In this document: piece after piece, positions 44,929 to 46,843 of the stretch
How the letters are laid out: every line of letters begins with the position of its first letter
Position numbering within the stretch: the first letter of the stretch is position 1
Origin: CAYILR01 sp964364175
Lineage (GTDB): Bacteria > Bdellovibrionota > UBA1018
Length of the DNA stretch: 46,843 nt
Direction of reading: 5' to 3'
NCBI GenBank assembly: GCA_964364175.1
Contig: CAYILR010000037.1
Location: forward strand, 1-46,843
The notes under the pieces: generated by a model
Databases searched by the model: none
What the model saw: only the letters and a program-made list of their open reading frames with translations
Told to the model about the DNA's origin: nothing
Translations under genes and position numbers: made by a program

Positions 44929-46372
44929 AGTCACCGGCTTCAAAGAATATCCTCGCGCCTCGTTGAAGGCGGATCCCGTCTCGGAGCGGATTCGCCATTA
45001 TCGTGAATTCGAGCATGATTTTGATGAGAAGACTGCCGTTACTCAGGCGGCACGTTGCATGGATTGCGGAGTTCCGTTTTGTCATGGCGGAGCCGCAGGC
45101 GACCCAAAAATTGAAGTCGGGTGCCCCGTCGACAATCTGATTCCTGAATTCAATGACCTAGTCTACCGAGGCAAGTGGCGCGAGGCGCTCGAGAATCTCC
45201 ACTCCACCAATAACTTCCCCGAATTCACCGGGCGCCTTTGCCCTGCTCCGTGCGAGAGTGCGTGCGTGCTGGGAATCACGGATCCCGCCGTTTCTATTAA
45301 GTCCATTGAACGCACTTTGATTGATCGAGGATTCGCTGAAGGCTGGATCAAACCCCACCCCGCCGCTCGACTGACGGGCAAGAAAATCGCTGTCGTCGGT
45401 TCCGGCCCAGCTGGCCTAGCATGCGCACAACAACTCGCACGAGCCGGACACTCCGTTACCGTCTTCGAAAAAACCGATCGCGTCGGAGGATTGCTCAGAT
45501 ACGGAATCCCCGATTTCAAAATGGAAAAATCCCACATCGATCGCCGCATCGAACAGATGCAAGCCGAAGGCGTGGAATTCAGAACCGGAATCTGCGTCGG
45601 CAAAGACATCAGCGCCGCAAAACTCCGCGACGAATTCCCCACGATCGTCCTAGCGACCGGCAGCGAAGTCCCACGCGATCTATCCGTCCCGGGACGGCAA
45701 CTGGGAGGCGTACACTTTGCAATGGATTTCCTCACCCGCCAAAACCGCATTGTCGCTGGGGATGCCGTGCAAGATCTGATTTCGGCCCAAGGCAAAAACG
45801 TCATCGTCATCGGCGGCGGCGACACCGGATCCGACTGCGTCGGGACCTCGCACCGCCAAGGTGCCAAAACCGTCACCCAAATCGAAATCCTGGGCAAACC
45901 GCCCGAGACCCGCGACGCCTCGACGCCGTGGCCGCTTTATCCGAAAATGCTTTTTAACTCGAGCAGCCAGCAAGAAGGCGGCACACGAAGTTGGAGCATC
46001 ACCACTCTCGGCTTCCAAGGAGACGCGCAGGGGCGAGTCCGCGCTATCCAAGTCAAAGACGGCGCCCGTGGTAATAATAGTGGCAACGAATCCGAATGGC
46101 CCACCGAATTGGTTTTGCTGGCGATGGGATTCACAAATCCTGTGAAAGATGGATTGCTCGCAGAACTTTCAAGCGAAGGACTCCAATTCGACGCTCGCGG
46201 CAACGTCCAAGCCCGATTTGGTACCGGTACCAAAATCGGAGATTTCACCACCAGCATCCCCGGCGTCTATGCTTGCGGCGACGCGCGCCGAGGACAATCA
46301 CTGATCGTCTGGGCGATCTCCGAAGGCAGAAAATGTGCGGAACGAATTCATCATGACCTCGAAACGCAGTAA
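44921..46372 (+). CDS. gltD: glutamate synthase small subunit
   Basis: 483 residues. Passes electrons from NADPH through FAD and two [4Fe-4S] clusters to GltB. N-terminal cluster cysteines CMDCGVPFCH, GCPVDN, and CPAPCESACV; FAD-binding VVGSGPAGLACAQQLA; NADPH-binding VIVIGGGDTGSDCVG; C-terminal FAD motif GVYACGDARRGQSLIVWAI. Length is normal, and the start lies inside the end of gltB. Codon use matches gltB. Confidence 0.97.
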
Positions 46373-46428
46373 TTGACAAAAACGTTCTCAGTAGATTTTA
46401 AGGCTTACAAAACAAAATCGTAGTACCA

Positions 46429-46641
46429 TTGAACAAGAAATTGAAATATCCTTCAACGAGGGTAGACCTTACTCTCGTGATTAATGAACCTAGCGATGCA
46501 ATCCCACAGGGACCAAAGTGGATCTTCGCAAAAGAAATTTTAGGCAGAACAGATAACAAAATTGCAGCAGTTTTATTGGAAAAGGAGGATCGAGACTTAT
46601 GGGTCGTCGTCACAGTCATGGTTCAGTTCAAGAAAAAGTAA
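46429..46641 (+). CDS. small protein, possibly DUF4258-like partner
   Basis: 70 residues from TTG. The end, AAVLLEKEDRDLWVVVTVMVQFKKK, resembles the last strands of DUF4258/BrnT-like small proteins that often precede DUF2283 genes. It overlaps the next gene by 43 bp. The N-terminus has no clear motif. The start codon is uncertain. Confidence 0.45.
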   Translation: MNKKLKYPSTRVDLTLVINEPSDAIPQGPKWIFAKEILGRTDNKIAAVLLEKEDRDLWVVVTVMVQFKKK

Positions 46642-46793
46642 GGGGAAAATCAGAGTATCCGCAGGTTTTTTTAGACCAAGATTCTGATTTTGCATCCATC
46701 AAAATCGCTCCAGGTGTAGAGGCTAAATCTTATGCTCGTGATGGGTTTGTTTTTTGCGAAGACAAAAAAGGCAATATCATTGAAGTTCAGTAA
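46599..46793 (+). CDS. DUF2283 family protein
   Basis: 64 residues. The section FLDQDSDFASIKIAPGVEAK, then DGFVFCEDKKGNIIEVQ, matches the DUF2283 pattern (a small beta protein with a D-x-D...G-N-I-x-x-E/V ending). Such genes often pair with a small upstream gene of toxin-like type. The first 20 residues are basic and His-rich and may not all be translated if a later start is used. The last 50 bp of the window hold no recognised gene. Confidence 0.55.
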   Translation: MGRRHSHGSVQEKVRGKSEYPQVFLDQDSDFASIKIAPGVEAKSYARDGFVFCEDKKGNIIEVQ

Positions 46794-46843
46794 CTGTTCA
46801 GCCTGATTATGCGAGCAGTGGCTGAAGCGGTGCACCTAAAAAA

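Overview
The window looks like a chromosomal stretch of a Gram-negative bacterium of about 50% GC, dense in genes. Lipoboxes, many Sec-exported small proteins, a MacB-like ABC export system and a di-haem peroxidase point to a diderm envelope. A TIGR02147-type regulator, an exported protein opening with a GNGG...VC motif, an HNH protein with a long helical N-terminus and many small exported proteins without known relatives fit Bdellovibrionota best, but this is inference: no rRNA or phylogenetic marker set was available. No rRNA, tRNA, CRISPR array, transposase or integrase was seen.

Layout. 1-5 kb: a DUF2089/SHOCT-like three-gene module, a CDF zinc exporter, an EVE-domain protein, a ferritin-like protein, dUTPase, a hotdog thioesterase and small exported proteins. 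5-8.5 kb: an exported astacin-like protease, a membrane protein, histidyl-tRNA synthetase and a nitrilase-family hydrolase. 8.5-11.5 kb: an accessory toxin-antitoxin cluster with a DUF6036 nucleotidyltransferase behind a 5'-truncated partner, VapBC with a readable promoter/operator, the wreck of an AbiEi/AbiEii (type IV) pair on the minus strand, and an intact antitoxin/Doc pair behind a 20-bp palindrome. 11.5-23.5 kb: arginase, exported proteins, a DUF2090 aldolase-like enzyme with a lysine-rich in-frame extension, an OPT transporter, HNH nuclease, pseudouridine synthase, TrmO, YjbQ and an alpha/beta hydrolase.

23.5-27.5 kb is an ATPase-permease-adaptor export operon. 27.5-31.6 kb holds exported proteins, including one with an FGE/SUMF1-like fold, divergent from the most unusual gene of the window: a 660-residue fusion of a complete TIGR02147-type DNA-binding regulator, a transmembrane or signal segment, and an exported domain whose C-terminus looks like the neighbouring FGE-like protein. 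A near-perfect palindrome touches its start codon. 31.5-37.7 kb: a TrmB-like methyltransferase, an ABC1/UbiB kinase, a lipoprotein that appears to start at CTG, ComF, a CDGSH protein, a truncated-globin-like protein, a soluble chemotaxis receptor with a C-terminal PAS domain, and a cytochrome c peroxidase. 37.7-40.2 kb: a PaeR7I/XhoI-like restriction-modification system set tightly between housekeeping genes. 40.4-46.4 kb: gltBD, then a small DUF2283-type pair at the right edge.

The most interesting structures are the fused regulator with its operator-like palindrome, a family of short palindromes (core TCGCYAAACRCGA) found as two doublets and one singlet at gene ends, and the decayed AbiE system inside a toxin-antitoxin cluster.
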